5,688 nt of DNA from Deinococcus sp. Its GTDB lineage: Bacteria; Deinococcota; Deinococci; Deinococcales; Deinococcaceae. This document shows, in pieces, positions 1-5,688 of this stretch. Each line of letters opens with the position of its first letter. Positions within the stretch are counted from its first letter, which is position 1. The position numbers were made by a program, and so were the translations under genes. The stretch is from NCBI RefSeq assembly GCF_018260555.1, contig NZ_JAGLBB010000109.1, forward strand, positions 1 through 5,688. Reading direction: 5' to 3'. The notes below the pieces were generated by a model. That model was not told the origin of the DNA. It saw nothing but the letters and a program-made list of their open reading frames with translations, and did not search any database.

Positions 1-56
1 CCTCGTTGGAAGCACTCAAGAACGGCTGGCACGTCAGTTTTCACTTCATCTCATAA
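1..56 (+). CDS. C-terminal fragment of an unidentified protein, possibly a transposase (5' end outside window)
   Basis: Reading from base 3, an open frame enters from the left edge and gives SLEALKNGWHVSFHFIS before a TAA at 54-56. The fragment has clearly lower GC than the neighbouring genes, which suggests foreign DNA. It ends seven bases from the stop of a converging methyltransferase that looks truncated, the layout expected when an insertion sequence has landed in a gene and its transposase ends just inside the element's terminus. Seventeen residues are too few to name a family, and no terminal inverted repeat can be tested because the other end lies outside the window. It could equally be the end of an ordinary host gene or a chance open frame. 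Confidence 0.35.
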   Translation, partial: SLEALKNGWHVSFHFIS

Positions 57-62
57 AATCTG

Positions 63-566
63 TCAGGCGGTCAGGTCTTGCAGGTCAGGCGCAGGGCTAA
101 TCTGATCCGCGATGACCAGCCGCCCACCGGGTTTCAGAACGCGCCGCGCCTCGGCCAGAAAGCGCGGCAGGTCCCGGAAATGATGCGGCGCGTGGCGAGA
201 GGTGACCAGCGTGAACGACCCGTCCGGGAAGGGAATGGCCTCGGCGCTGCCAACAACGAACGTGGCGTTGGGCACGCCCTCCTGCGCGGCGCGGTCCCGC
301 GCGTGGGCCAGCATGGCTTCGGCCAAGTCCAGACCCACGACCTGCGCGACGTGTGGCGCCAGGGCCAGGGCCGTGTTTCCAGTGCCGGTCGCCACGTCCA
401 GCGCCACGTCACCCGCGCGCGGGTCGGCGGCAGCCAGCAGGGCGGGCAGGCTGGCCCCATAACGGTGAACGTCGCTGGCGGCGTACTTCGCGGCGTGCCG
501 GTTAAACTGCGCTTCGCTGCTGGTGTCACGGCTGCTGTGATCCTCACCGACGGAATGATCGCTCAT
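63..566 (-). CDS. Class I SAM-dependent methyltransferase (UbiE/Methyltransf_11 type), apparently 3'-truncated
   Basis: This 167-residue protein has the Rossmann-fold SAM-binding core. The glycine-rich motif I is LDVATGTGN at residues 56-64, with the acidic ribose-binding residue D80 in VVGLD. Motif II is SAEAIPFPDGSF at 107-118, and the post-III segment is LKPGGRL at 144-150. The N-terminal QFNRHAAKYAASDVHRYG is typical of small-molecule methyltransferases of this group, and the substrate cannot be told. Family members usually run to about 250 residues. This one stops right after VIADQISPAP, where the C-terminal substrate cap would begin, so it is probably a remnant cut by a mobile element or rearrangement, and its activity is doubtful. 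The ATG at 566 is the only start in the frame after an upstream TGA; the ribosome site is weak (a run of G just before it). It is divergent from the LysR gene, which may once have controlled it. Confidence 0.8.
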   Translation of the reverse strand: MSDHSVGEDHSSRDTSSEAQFNRHAAKYAASDVHRYGASLPALLAAADPRAGDVALDVATGTGNTALALAPHVAQVVGLDLAEAMLAHARDRAAQEGVPNATFVVGSAEAIPFPDGSFTLVTSRHAPHHFRDLPRFLAEARRVLKPGGRLVIADQISPAPDLQDLTA

Positions 567-623
567 GCCCCGATGGTGCGCCCGCGCCGGGTCTCAGGAC
601 AACTCACACAACCTGGGATGGGG

Positions 624-629
624 TATAAG
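624..629 (+). promoter_or_regulatory. -10-like hexamer of the LysR gene, short-leader or leaderless
   Basis: TATAAG lies 8 nt before the ATG at 638, and there is no Shine-Dalgarno sequence between them. This close spacing matches the leaderless-mRNA pattern reported for Deinococcus, where a TANNNT-like box sits just ahead of the start codon; the last base here is G rather than T. No convincing -35 box is visible. The 71-bp gap also holds the upstream region of the divergent methyltransferase gene, the usual place for a LysR autoregulatory site, but I could not pick out a clear T-N11-A operator. Confidence 0.4.
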
Positions 630-637
630 AAAACCTG

Positions 638-1606
638 ATGGCGTCCTTTAATGCGTTCCGGGTATTTGTGGCGGTATACCGTGCCGGCAGCCTGAGCCGC
701 GCCGCCCACGACCGCCACCTGACCCAGCCTGCCGTGAGCGCGCAACTCGCGGCGTTAGAGGCCCGCGTGGGCGAGCCTCTATTTCTGCGTACCCCGCGCG
801 GCGTGATACCTACCGAGCGCGGCAAACTGCTCTACGCACAGGTGGCGCAGGGCGTGGATCACCTCCAGGCGGCGAGCGCGGCTCTGCGCAGCAACCCGGC
901 CCAGCCTGGCCCGCTGCGGCTGGGCCTGACACCCGAGGTCCTGCACGGTTTCGCGCTACCCCGGCTGGCCGGATTGCCGGGCGCGGTACACGTGACGTTC
1001 GGCGAGGACCGCGCCCTGCTGACGGCGCTGGGCAGCGGCACGCTGGACGTCGCGCTGGTCACGACTGAACCTGAGGGCCGCCAGTTGACGGCGCAGGTCG
1101 TGACCGAGATGCCGTTCGCGCTGATCGGCCCCCCCAACTGGGACCCTGCGCCTGCCCTGCCTGCCGCGCTGGGCGCGTGGCTGAACGCGCGGCCGTGGGT
1201 GAGCTACAGCGTGGAGCGACCGGTCACGCGGCGGTTCTTCACGGGCACGCTGGGGCAGCGGTTCGAGGCTCCACAGGCGTTGGTTGCGCCGGACCTGCGA
1301 GCCGTGGTGCGGGCCGTCACACTGGGCATGGGAGCCAGTCTGGTTCCCCTGTTCGCCGCGCAGGAGGCGCTGGACGCCGGACAGGTCCGTGAACTCTGGC
1401 CCGCGCGGTCGCACATTCCAGCAGCCCGTTGGTGGCTGGCACAGCGCGCAGCCGACGAGGCGCGGCCCGACCTGCACACCCTGCGAGGAGCGTTACAGAG
1501 CAGGCCGCTGCGGGGCGGCAAGGAGGCGCCATCTCTCCCTGCCCGCCTCCACTCGGATTGGATGGAACCGACTAGACAGAGGCCGGATAATACGGATTCC
1601 AGCTGA
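638..1606 (+). CDS. LysR-family transcriptional regulator with a repeat-derived C-terminal end
   Basis: This 322-residue regulator begins with the winged helix-turn-helix DNA-binding domain of the LysR family (about residues 4-62). The recognition region reads GSLSRAAHDRHLTQPAVSAQLAALE at 17-41, followed by the wing LFLRTPRGVIPTERG. Residues about 92-285 form the periplasmic-binding-protein-like effector domain, with recognisable landmarks LRLGLTPE (93-100), LGSGTLDVAL (131-140) and TLGMGASLVPLF (228-239). The effector is unknown. It is transcribed away from the truncated methyltransferase, the classic divergent LysR-target arrangement. The family usually ends near residue 290-300; here about 30 extra polar residues follow (from about 291), and the last few codons and the TGA lie inside intergenic repeat copy A. 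This suggests that the original stop was lost and the reading frame now runs into the repeat. The ATG start is supported by a -10 box directly upstream. Confidence 0.88.
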   Translation: MASFNAFRVFVAVYRAGSLSRAAHDRHLTQPAVSAQLAALEARVGEPLFLRTPRGVIPTERGKLLYAQVAQGVDHLQAASAALRSNPAQPGPLRLGLTPEVLHGFALPRLAGLPGAVHVTFGEDRALLTALGSGTLDVALVTTEPEGRQLTAQVVTEMPFALIGPPNWDPAPALPAALGAWLNARPWVSYSVERPVTRRFFTGTLGQRFEAPQALVAPDLRAVVRAVTLGMGASLVPLFAAQEALDAGQVRELWPARSHIPAARWWLAQRAADEARPDLHTLRGALQSRPLRGGKEAPSLPARLHSDWMEPTRQRPDNTDSS

Positions 1607-1689
1607 TTCGTAACTGCACCGAATCGAGCCGAGCGGATGCGAGGAGGAACAACAGACGGATTGGGCGGTATGGACCGACAGACGGCAAG
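1590..1689 (+). repeat. Dispersed ~100-bp palindromic repeat, copy A (decayed)
   Basis: This stretch aligns almost colinearly with the reverse complement of 2452-2551, with one single-base gap. Shared blocks are ATACGGA at the start, a GATTC/GAATC hairpin (1605-1609 with 1621-1625, 11-nt loop), CCGAGCGGA then GCGA and AGGAACA in the middle, and GCGGTATGGA at 1665-1674. After 1674 the similarity fades and the right terminal repeat is lost or displaced; ACTCCGGAT at 1716-1724 is a weak candidate for it. The repeat fills most of the 124-bp gap between the convergent LysR and cytochrome genes and overlaps the last 17 bases of the LysR gene, including its stop. No protein is encoded. It resembles the small noncoding repeats known from Deinococcus genomes, but I cannot assign it to a named class. 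There is no T-run, so a role as a standard terminator is not supported. Confidence 0.75.
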
Positions 1690-1730
1690 ACGCTGCCTGT
1701 GGCGGAATAGAGCGCACTCCGGATGACAGG

Positions 1731-2384
1731 TCAGTTCAGGGTCTTGAGGTACGCGTGGATGTTGGCCACGTCCGCGTCGCTGATCTGGCCTTCGCTGAAG
1801 CGGGGCATCGCGGCGCTCAGTTCACGCTGCGGCGTTTTTCCGTCGCGCAGGGTGGTCAGGAACTGCGCGTCGGTCCAGGCTTTCGGGCCGTCGGCCGTCA
1901 CGAGGCTTGGGCCGATCTGACCCTGGCCGTTCGCGCCGTGGCAGGCTGCGCAGTTGCCCGCGAAGACCGTCTGCCCGGCAGCGGAATCACCAGCGGCGGC
2001 TTCCCCGGCAGGCGCGCCAGTGGTGGCAGCGGCAGTGGCATCGGGGGTGGCAGGGTCCGTCGTGGCGGCGTCGGTGGTCGCTGCGGCGGTGCCAGCGGTA
2101 TCGGTGGCTGGCGCTGGGCTCGTGTCGGGGGCAGGGGTCGTGGTGGTTCCCGTGCTGGCCGAACCGGTCGGCCCTGACTCTGCGGTTGTGGAGTCTGCGG
2201 TCGTTGATTGGGTGGCCGTTTCGGGCATGGTCGTTGCGGTCCCGGTCTTCGTGGCCTCGGTCTGGGGGGCTTTCATGAGCTGGGGGGTGGCGATCAGCAG
2301 GGTCACGCCCAGAATCAGTCCGGCCGTCACACCCACCACCCAGGACATCACGTCACCCGCTTCGCGTTGCGTTCGTCTGTTCAT
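1731..2384 (-). CDS. Membrane-anchored c-type cytochrome with a long Thr/Ala/Pro linker
   Basis: The 217-residue product has three parts. Residues about 12-32 (VMSWVVGVTAGLILGVTLLIA) form an uncleaved N-terminal membrane anchor. Residues about 37-137 are a low-complexity Thr/Ala/Pro/Ser/Asp linker that would extend outside the membrane. Residues about 138-217 form a monohaem cytochrome c domain with the haem attachment motif CAACH (C145, C148, H149) and a likely axial methionine M193 in AAMPRF. It probably carries electrons between respiratory complexes at the outer face of the cytoplasmic membrane; partners are not visible here. The frame is open further upstream to an ATG at 2453, but that start lies at the edge of a repeat, while the ATG at 2384 sits 6 nt behind a -10 box and gives a normal short charged N-terminus. 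A start at 2351 (MSWVVG), preceded by GGGTGA, is an alternative. The gene is flanked by inverted copies of the 100-bp repeat. Confidence 0.9.
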   Translation of the reverse strand: MNRRTQREAGDVMSWVVGVTAGLILGVTLLIATPQLMKAPQTEATKTGTATTMPETATQSTTADSTTAESGPTGSASTGTTTTPAPDTSPAPATDTAGTAAATTDAATTDPATPDATAAATTGAPAGEAAAGDSAAGQTVFAGNCAACHGANGQGQIGPSLVTADGPKAWTDAQFLTTLRDGKTPQRELSAAMPRFSEGQISDADVANIHAYLKTLN

Positions 2385-2390
2385 GCTCCG

Positions 2391-2396
2391 AGCATA
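2391..2396 (-). promoter_or_regulatory. -10-like hexamer of the cytochrome gene, probably leaderless
   Basis: On the minus strand TATGCT (a TANNNT match) is followed by six bases, CGGAGC, and then the ATG at 2384. That spacing would start the transcript at or next to the A of the start codon, as is common in Deinococcus. The GGAG between them is too close to the ATG to work as a normal ribosome site. No good -35 box is seen at 16-18 bp upstream. This site is the main reason for choosing 2384 over the upstream in-frame ATG at 2453. Confidence 0.42.
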
Positions 2397-2451
2397 CGAC
2401 TGGCCTGCCGGGACATGTGGGAGGGCCGCCGGGGGAGTTTCTTCATGCCCC

Positions 2452-2551
2452 ATACGGACTGCGGCTCCATACCGCGAAGGGGCGCATGCTGTTCCTATTC
2501 GCGTCCGCTCGGATTGATTCAGAACTGCACCGAATCAATCGCAGTCCGTAT
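2452..2551 (-). repeat. Dispersed ~100-bp palindromic repeat, copy B (intact, cloverleaf-like)
   Basis: The element is bounded by a perfect 12-bp inverted repeat: ATACGGACTGCG at 2452-2463 and its reverse complement CGCAGTCCGTAT at 2540-2551. Two hairpins lie inside. One has stem CGCGAA (2473-2478) with TTCGCG (2498-2503). The other is a perfect 9-bp stem, GATTGATTC (2512-2520) with GAATCAATC (2532-2540), around an 11-nt loop. Together they give a three-way junction. It is the inverted partner of copy A, so I give it the minus strand by homology. It has no coding capacity and looks like a MITE or REP-like element. It sits between the ATL and cytochrome genes, upstream of the cytochrome promoter, and its end supplies the unlikely ATG at 2453. 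Confidence 0.82.
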
Positions 2552-2583
2552 CAGCCCGCTCCCTGCCGGGGCCGCGCGGGGCG

Positions 2584-2943
2584 CTAGAGCAGCGGGGTGG
2601 GGGGCGCGCCGCGTTCCTCTTCCGGCCACCACTGCCGCGCGGCGAGGTCGCAGCGTCCCACGCCGTCCAGCACGACCCCCTCGGCACGCAGCAGGCCCTC
2701 CTGCATGTCACCAAACCCGACCTTGTGGGTACTGACTCGGCCCTGCGCGTTGATCACGCGGTGCCACGGCAACCCGTTGCCGCCCGCACTTACGCTGCCC
2801 ATGAGTGAGTTCATCACGAAGCCCACCTGCCGGGCCGCGCCGGGCTGCCCGGCCAGCAGCGCCAGTTGTCCGTACGTCATGACGTGACCCTCGGGAATGC
2901 GGGCCACCAGGGCCAGCACCCGCTCACGGAAAGCGGGGGCCAC
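2584..2943 (-). CDS. Alkyltransferase-like protein (ATL), MGMT-fold O6-alkylguanine-DNA-binding protein
   Basis: This 119-residue protein is a stand-alone MGMT/ATL DNA-binding domain. The active-site motif PCHRV of true O6-methylguanine methyltransferases reads PWHRV here (P59 to V63), with Trp60 in place of the alkyl-accepting cysteine, so it cannot perform direct repair. ATL proteins such as S. pombe Atl1 and Thermus TTHA1564 bind O6-alkylguanine, flip it out of the helix and mark it for nucleotide excision repair. The nucleotide-flipping Tyr (Y24 in VMTYGQLA) and the arginine finger (R38 in ARQVG) are both kept and correspond to Y25 and R39 of Atl1. The start is a GTG 14 nt after the amidase stop, with no clear ribosome site, which suggests translational coupling in an operon with the amidase. 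Annotation pipelines may label it methylated-DNA-cysteine methyltransferase, which would overstate its activity. Confidence 0.9.
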   Translation of the reverse strand: MAPAFRERVLALVARIPEGHVMTYGQLALLAGQPGAARQVGFVMNSLMGSVSAGGNGLPWHRVINAQGRVSTHKVGFGDMQEGLLRAEGVVLDGVGRCDLAARQWWPEEERGAPPTPLL

Positions 2944-2957
2944 CGGCGCGGGCTGCG

Positions 2958-4709
2958 TCAGGGTGCCCGGCTGGCGAGGGTGGGGGCGCCGGCGCCGGCC
3001 GTCACGCCGGTGACCAGGGCCTCGCGGACGCCCTGCGCGATGCCCAGCGCCACGCGGTCCAGGTAATTGCTGTCGGTCAAGTTCTGCCCGTCGACCGGGT
3101 GGCTGGCGTAGCCGATCTCGACCAGCGCGGCCGGAATGCGGCTGTTGCGCAGTACGCTCAGGGACTGGTTGTTCTTCAGGCCCCTGCTGAACGCGCCGGT
3201 TTGCTCAACCATGTGCTGCTGGAGCAGGGCGGCCAGGGCGCTGCTGTTGGGGTGGTTGGGATTCCACCAGGTTTCCACGCCGTAGCCCTTCAGGGCGCTG
3301 CTGGCCTCAAGGGCGTTCACGTGAATGCTGATGAACAGTTGCGTGCCGGGAGTGCCCATACCGGCGCGCATCTTCAGGTCGGTGTTCTTGTCGCTGCTCA
3401 GTTCGCGGTCACTGTCACGGGTGAGGACGACGTCCACACCGGCTGGGGCCAGCAGGTCCCGCACGCGCAGCGCGACGGCCAGTGCGACGTCCTTTTCGAT
3501 AACCGAACCGACCGCGCCGGGATCCCGGCCGCCGTGCCCAGCATCGATCACCACGCGGGGCCGGACGTACGTGGCACTCAGGGCCAGGATGGCCGTGCCG
3601 CGCGAGGCCGGGAAGGGTGGCACGGCCGCCACAGTCCGCGCGGCGGCGGGCAGGGGGGTCAGGTCAGCCATGGCGGGTGACAGGTCGATGGCCAGACGGG
3701 CCAGCTGGTCGCTGCTCGGCGGCAGCAGTTGTACGCGCCAGCCGCTGCGGGCGGTAGTCGGGGCGGGCGTGGACAGCACGATGATCCCGCCGCCCAGGGT
3801 GGGCTGCGCCGACCACTGGGTCAGTTCGGGGCTGACGTTCTGCTCCCGCTGGGCCGGGACGGCCGGGCCGGTCAGTTCCACGCTCAGGCCGCCGGGTCCG
3901 GGCACAATGCGGTAGGCGGTGCCGGGCGGCAGGTCCAGCACCACGCGCGTCTGGCCGGGGTTCTTGCCGATCCGCGGTTGCGGCAGCGTGACGCCCCCTG
4001 ACGTGCCGGGCACCACACCGTTCAGGTCGTTGGGGCGGGCGGTGTTGTCGCCGGGCAGGGCCGGGGCGGGCGGCAGGACCTTCCCGCCGCGCGTGACGGT
4101 ATCACCGGGCGGGAGGTTGCTGACACTGGCCGTGGGGGTGGCCGGGGCGTTCAGGAGGGCCTGCGCGGCGGCGCTGATGGGCGCGCCAGGCTGCACGCGG
4201 TCAACCGAGCCGCCCGACACGGTCGCGCCGATGTCGATGATCAGGACGCGGGTGCCGGTTGCCAGCGTGGCCTCGTGCGCCTCCCAGCCATCGGTCAGGG
4301 ACAGCGGAAACAGCGTGGACAGCGTGGCCTGCCCGCCCCCGGCTCGGTACTCGGAGACGCTGTTACCCAGGCGGCTGATCACGGCGGGCTGCACGCGCGC
4401 GCCCTGCACGTTTACGCGCAGGCCCGTGAAGGTGGGGGTCAGGGAGTAACTGACGCCGGGAGCCAGGTCGAACACCACGCGCGTGGCGCTGCCCTGGTTG
4501 CTGGAGCGGGGCGAGCCGAAGGTGGCGTTCTGCACGCCGGTCAGGGTGATGGGCACTGGGCGCGTGACGGCCACGCCGCGCGCCGCAGAGACGGTGGGTG
4601 CAACGGCGGCGGGCGCGGACCGCTGAAATGGATCACCGGTCTGCGCCAGTCCCGAACCCGCGACCGCCATCAGCAGTGTGGATAAGAGGAAAGTGGCAGT
4701 CAGCTTCAT
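2958..4709 (-). CDS. Secreted N-acetylmuramoyl-L-alanine amidase (Amidase_3) with two AMIN-like repeats
   Basis: The 583-residue product begins with a signal peptide (MKLTATFLLSTLLMAVAGSGLA, likely cut after A22) followed by a low-complexity segment. Two similar blocks follow: residues about 54-160 with TRVVFDLAPGVSYSLTPT, and about 240-345 with TRVVLDLPPGTAYRIVPG. They resemble AMIN domains, which target amidases to peptidoglycan or the envelope. The C-terminal zinc amidase domain (about 384-565) has the expected ligands: H392 in DAGHGG, E405 in IEKD, H463 in SIHVNA, and catalytic E531 in LVEIGY. It cleaves the bond between N-acetylmuramic acid and L-alanine of the stem peptide, in cell separation or wall turnover. 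The frame is open to an ATG at 4766, but the signal peptide starts at the ATG at 4709, preceded by AGG at a workable distance, so I chose that. The ATL gene follows 14 nt behind. Confidence 0.92.
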   Translation of the reverse strand: MKLTATFLLSTLLMAVAGSGLAQTGDPFQRSAPAAVAPTVSAARGVAVTRPVPITLTGVQNATFGSPRSSNQGSATRVVFDLAPGVSYSLTPTFTGLRVNVQGARVQPAVISRLGNSVSEYRAGGGQATLSTLFPLSLTDGWEAHEATLATGTRVLIIDIGATVSGGSVDRVQPGAPISAAAQALLNAPATPTASVSNLPPGDTVTRGGKVLPPAPALPGDNTARPNDLNGVVPGTSGGVTLPQPRIGKNPGQTRVVLDLPPGTAYRIVPGPGGLSVELTGPAVPAQREQNVSPELTQWSAQPTLGGGIIVLSTPAPTTARSGWRVQLLPPSSDQLARLAIDLSPAMADLTPLPAAARTVAAVPPFPASRGTAILALSATYVRPRVVIDAGHGGRDPGAVGSVIEKDVALAVALRVRDLLAPAGVDVVLTRDSDRELSSDKNTDLKMRAGMGTPGTQLFISIHVNALEASSALKGYGVETWWNPNHPNSSALAALLQQHMVEQTGAFSRGLKNNQSLSVLRNSRIPAALVEIGYASHPVDGQNLTDSNYLDRVALGIAQGVREALVTGVTAGAGAPTLASRAP

Positions 4710-4713
4710 ATTG

Positions 4714-4730
4714 ACCTGTACTGTACCTGT
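4714..4730 (-). promoter_or_regulatory. Possible amidase promoter/operator: 11-bp-spaced direct repeat with -10-like TACAGT
   Basis: On the plus strand ACCTGT occurs at 4714-4719 and again at 4725-4730, one helical turn apart, just before the amidase start. The minus strand of the same stretch contains TACAGT, a TANNNT-type -10 candidate ending 10 nt before the ATG. Same-face direct repeats over a -10 box would suit a repressor or activator, but six-base repeats can arise by chance and no -35 box is clear. Confidence 0.22.
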
Positions 4731-4946
4731 TGGCAGTGAGAATTGAGCCGAAGGACTCATTTTCATTCAGCCGGCTCGCGGCGCCCGCCAGGACACCCTT
4801 TGCGCCGTACGACCTGTTCGGTCCTCCGGCGGCGCGCGGCGCCTCATGAGCGGCCGGGCCGCCCCATTCAGGGCCGACAGCAGCGCGGCGCCGCCTGTTC
4901 AGCAGGGGAGAAACGGGCTGTCGGTCGTGCAATTGGCAACCCGGTG

Positions 4947-4982
4947 CAGGGGCAGGTGGCGAATACCTGCCGCTGCCCCCTG
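4947..4982 (-). terminator. Strong stem-loop 28 bp after the ftsH stop, possible terminator without a T-run
   Basis: CAGGGGCAG (4947-4955) pairs with CTGCCCCCTG (4973-4982), allowing one bulged C. A competing inner stem, GGCAGGT (4951-4957) with ACCTGCC (4965-4971), uses some of the same bases, so two mutually exclusive folds are possible. It lies directly downstream of ftsH on the minus strand. The minus strand after the stem reads CACCGGGTTGCC, so there is no U-tract, and classic intrinsic termination is not shown. An mRNA 3'-end stabilising hairpin is the other reading. Confidence 0.35.
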
Positions 4983-5010
4983 TGCGTTGGGCTCTCCATC
5001 TGCCTCCCGT

Positions 5011-5688
<678 letters not shown>

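Larger units (their letters stand above)
4710..5010. other. 301-bp ftsH-amidase intergenic region rich in GC palindromes
   Basis: I see no credible gene here. Short open frames crossing it are arginine/proline-rich shadows with no start signals. It must hold the end of the ftsH transcript and the amidase promoter. Several inverted repeats crowd it: the hairpin at 4947-4982; an 8-bp perfect pair CCGACAGC (4874-4881) with GCTGTCGG (4917-4924) enclosing the 10-bp palindrome GCGGCGCCGC (4885-4894); GCGGC/GCCGC at 4850-4862; and a small GACC-N5-GGTC at 4811-4823. The last is operator-like in size. No copy of the 100-bp repeat was recognised in this gap. Confidence 0.6.

Noticed and set aside
1607..1730. 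Bidirectional intrinsic terminator between the convergent LysR and cytochrome genes
   Set aside because: Hairpins are present (repeat copy A and a weak GGCA/TGCC stem at 1684-1697), but neither strand shows a T-run after a strong stem.
2452..2551. Cloverleaf-like fold considered as a tRNA
   Set aside because: It is 100 bp with a 12-bp outer stem and only two inner arms. I see no D-loop, anticodon arm or TTCRA T-loop, and a second diverged copy exists nearby, so a repeat fits better.
1755..2735. Long plus-strand open frames opposite the cytochrome and ATL genes
   Set aside because: Their products are Gly/Arg/Ser-rich low-complexity shadows of the Ala/Thr/Pro codons on the minus strand, with no start signals or domains; the minus-strand frames carry the CAACH and PWHRV motifs.
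3099..4685. Several plus-strand frames of 130-196 codons opposite the amidase
   Set aside because: High-GC antisense shadows. The minus-strand frame has a signal peptide and all four zinc/catalytic residues of Amidase_3.
4633..4932. Minus-strand 99-codon frame spanning the ftsH-amidase gap
   Set aside because: It is Arg/Ala/Gly-rich, overlaps the amidase signal-peptide region in another frame, and has no ribosome site or recognisable family.

Overview
The window is high-GC DNA with the gene content and signals of a Deinococcus (Deinococcota) chromosome or large replicon. This rests on three things: an alkyltransferase-like protein of the type also known from Thermus, -10-like hexamers placed only 6 to 8 nt before start codons (the leaderless-mRNA pattern described in Deinococcus), and dispersed roughly 100-bp palindromic intergenic repeats. 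The genus assignment is an inference from family resemblance; no search was run.

Left end (1-637). A short plus-strand C-terminal coding fragment with lower GC than its surroundings, possibly the end of a transposase, runs into the 3' end of a minus-strand SAM-dependent methyltransferase gene. The methyltransferase has all its SAM-binding motifs but stops about 80-90 residues short of the usual family length, as if an insertion sequence had cut it. A divergent LysR-type regulator starts 71 bp away, so the two genes share an upstream region.

Centre (638-2583). The LysR gene converges on a membrane-anchored c-type cytochrome gene. That cytochrome gene is bracketed by two copies of one ~100-bp repeat in opposite orientation (copy A 1590-1689, copy B 2452-2551). 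Copy B has perfect 12-bp terminal inverted repeats and can fold into a three-way-junction (cloverleaf-like) shape. Copy A is decayed at its far end and supplies the last codons and the stop of the LysR gene.

Right part (2584-5688), all on the minus strand. The order of transcription is ftsH (3' part only, gene enters from beyond the window), a 301-bp gap rich in hairpins, a secreted zinc-dependent N-acetylmuramoyl-L-alanine amidase with two AMIN-like repeats, and then an ATL (alkylguanine-DNA-binding, catalytically dead) gene 14 nt behind the amidase, probably co-transcribed. Membrane proteolysis, cell-wall hydrolysis, alkyl-lesion recognition and cytochrome electron transfer sit side by side here. 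I see no evidence that they form one dedicated system. The most notable structure is the inverted repeat pair around the cytochrome gene, with its internally flipped hairpin loop.
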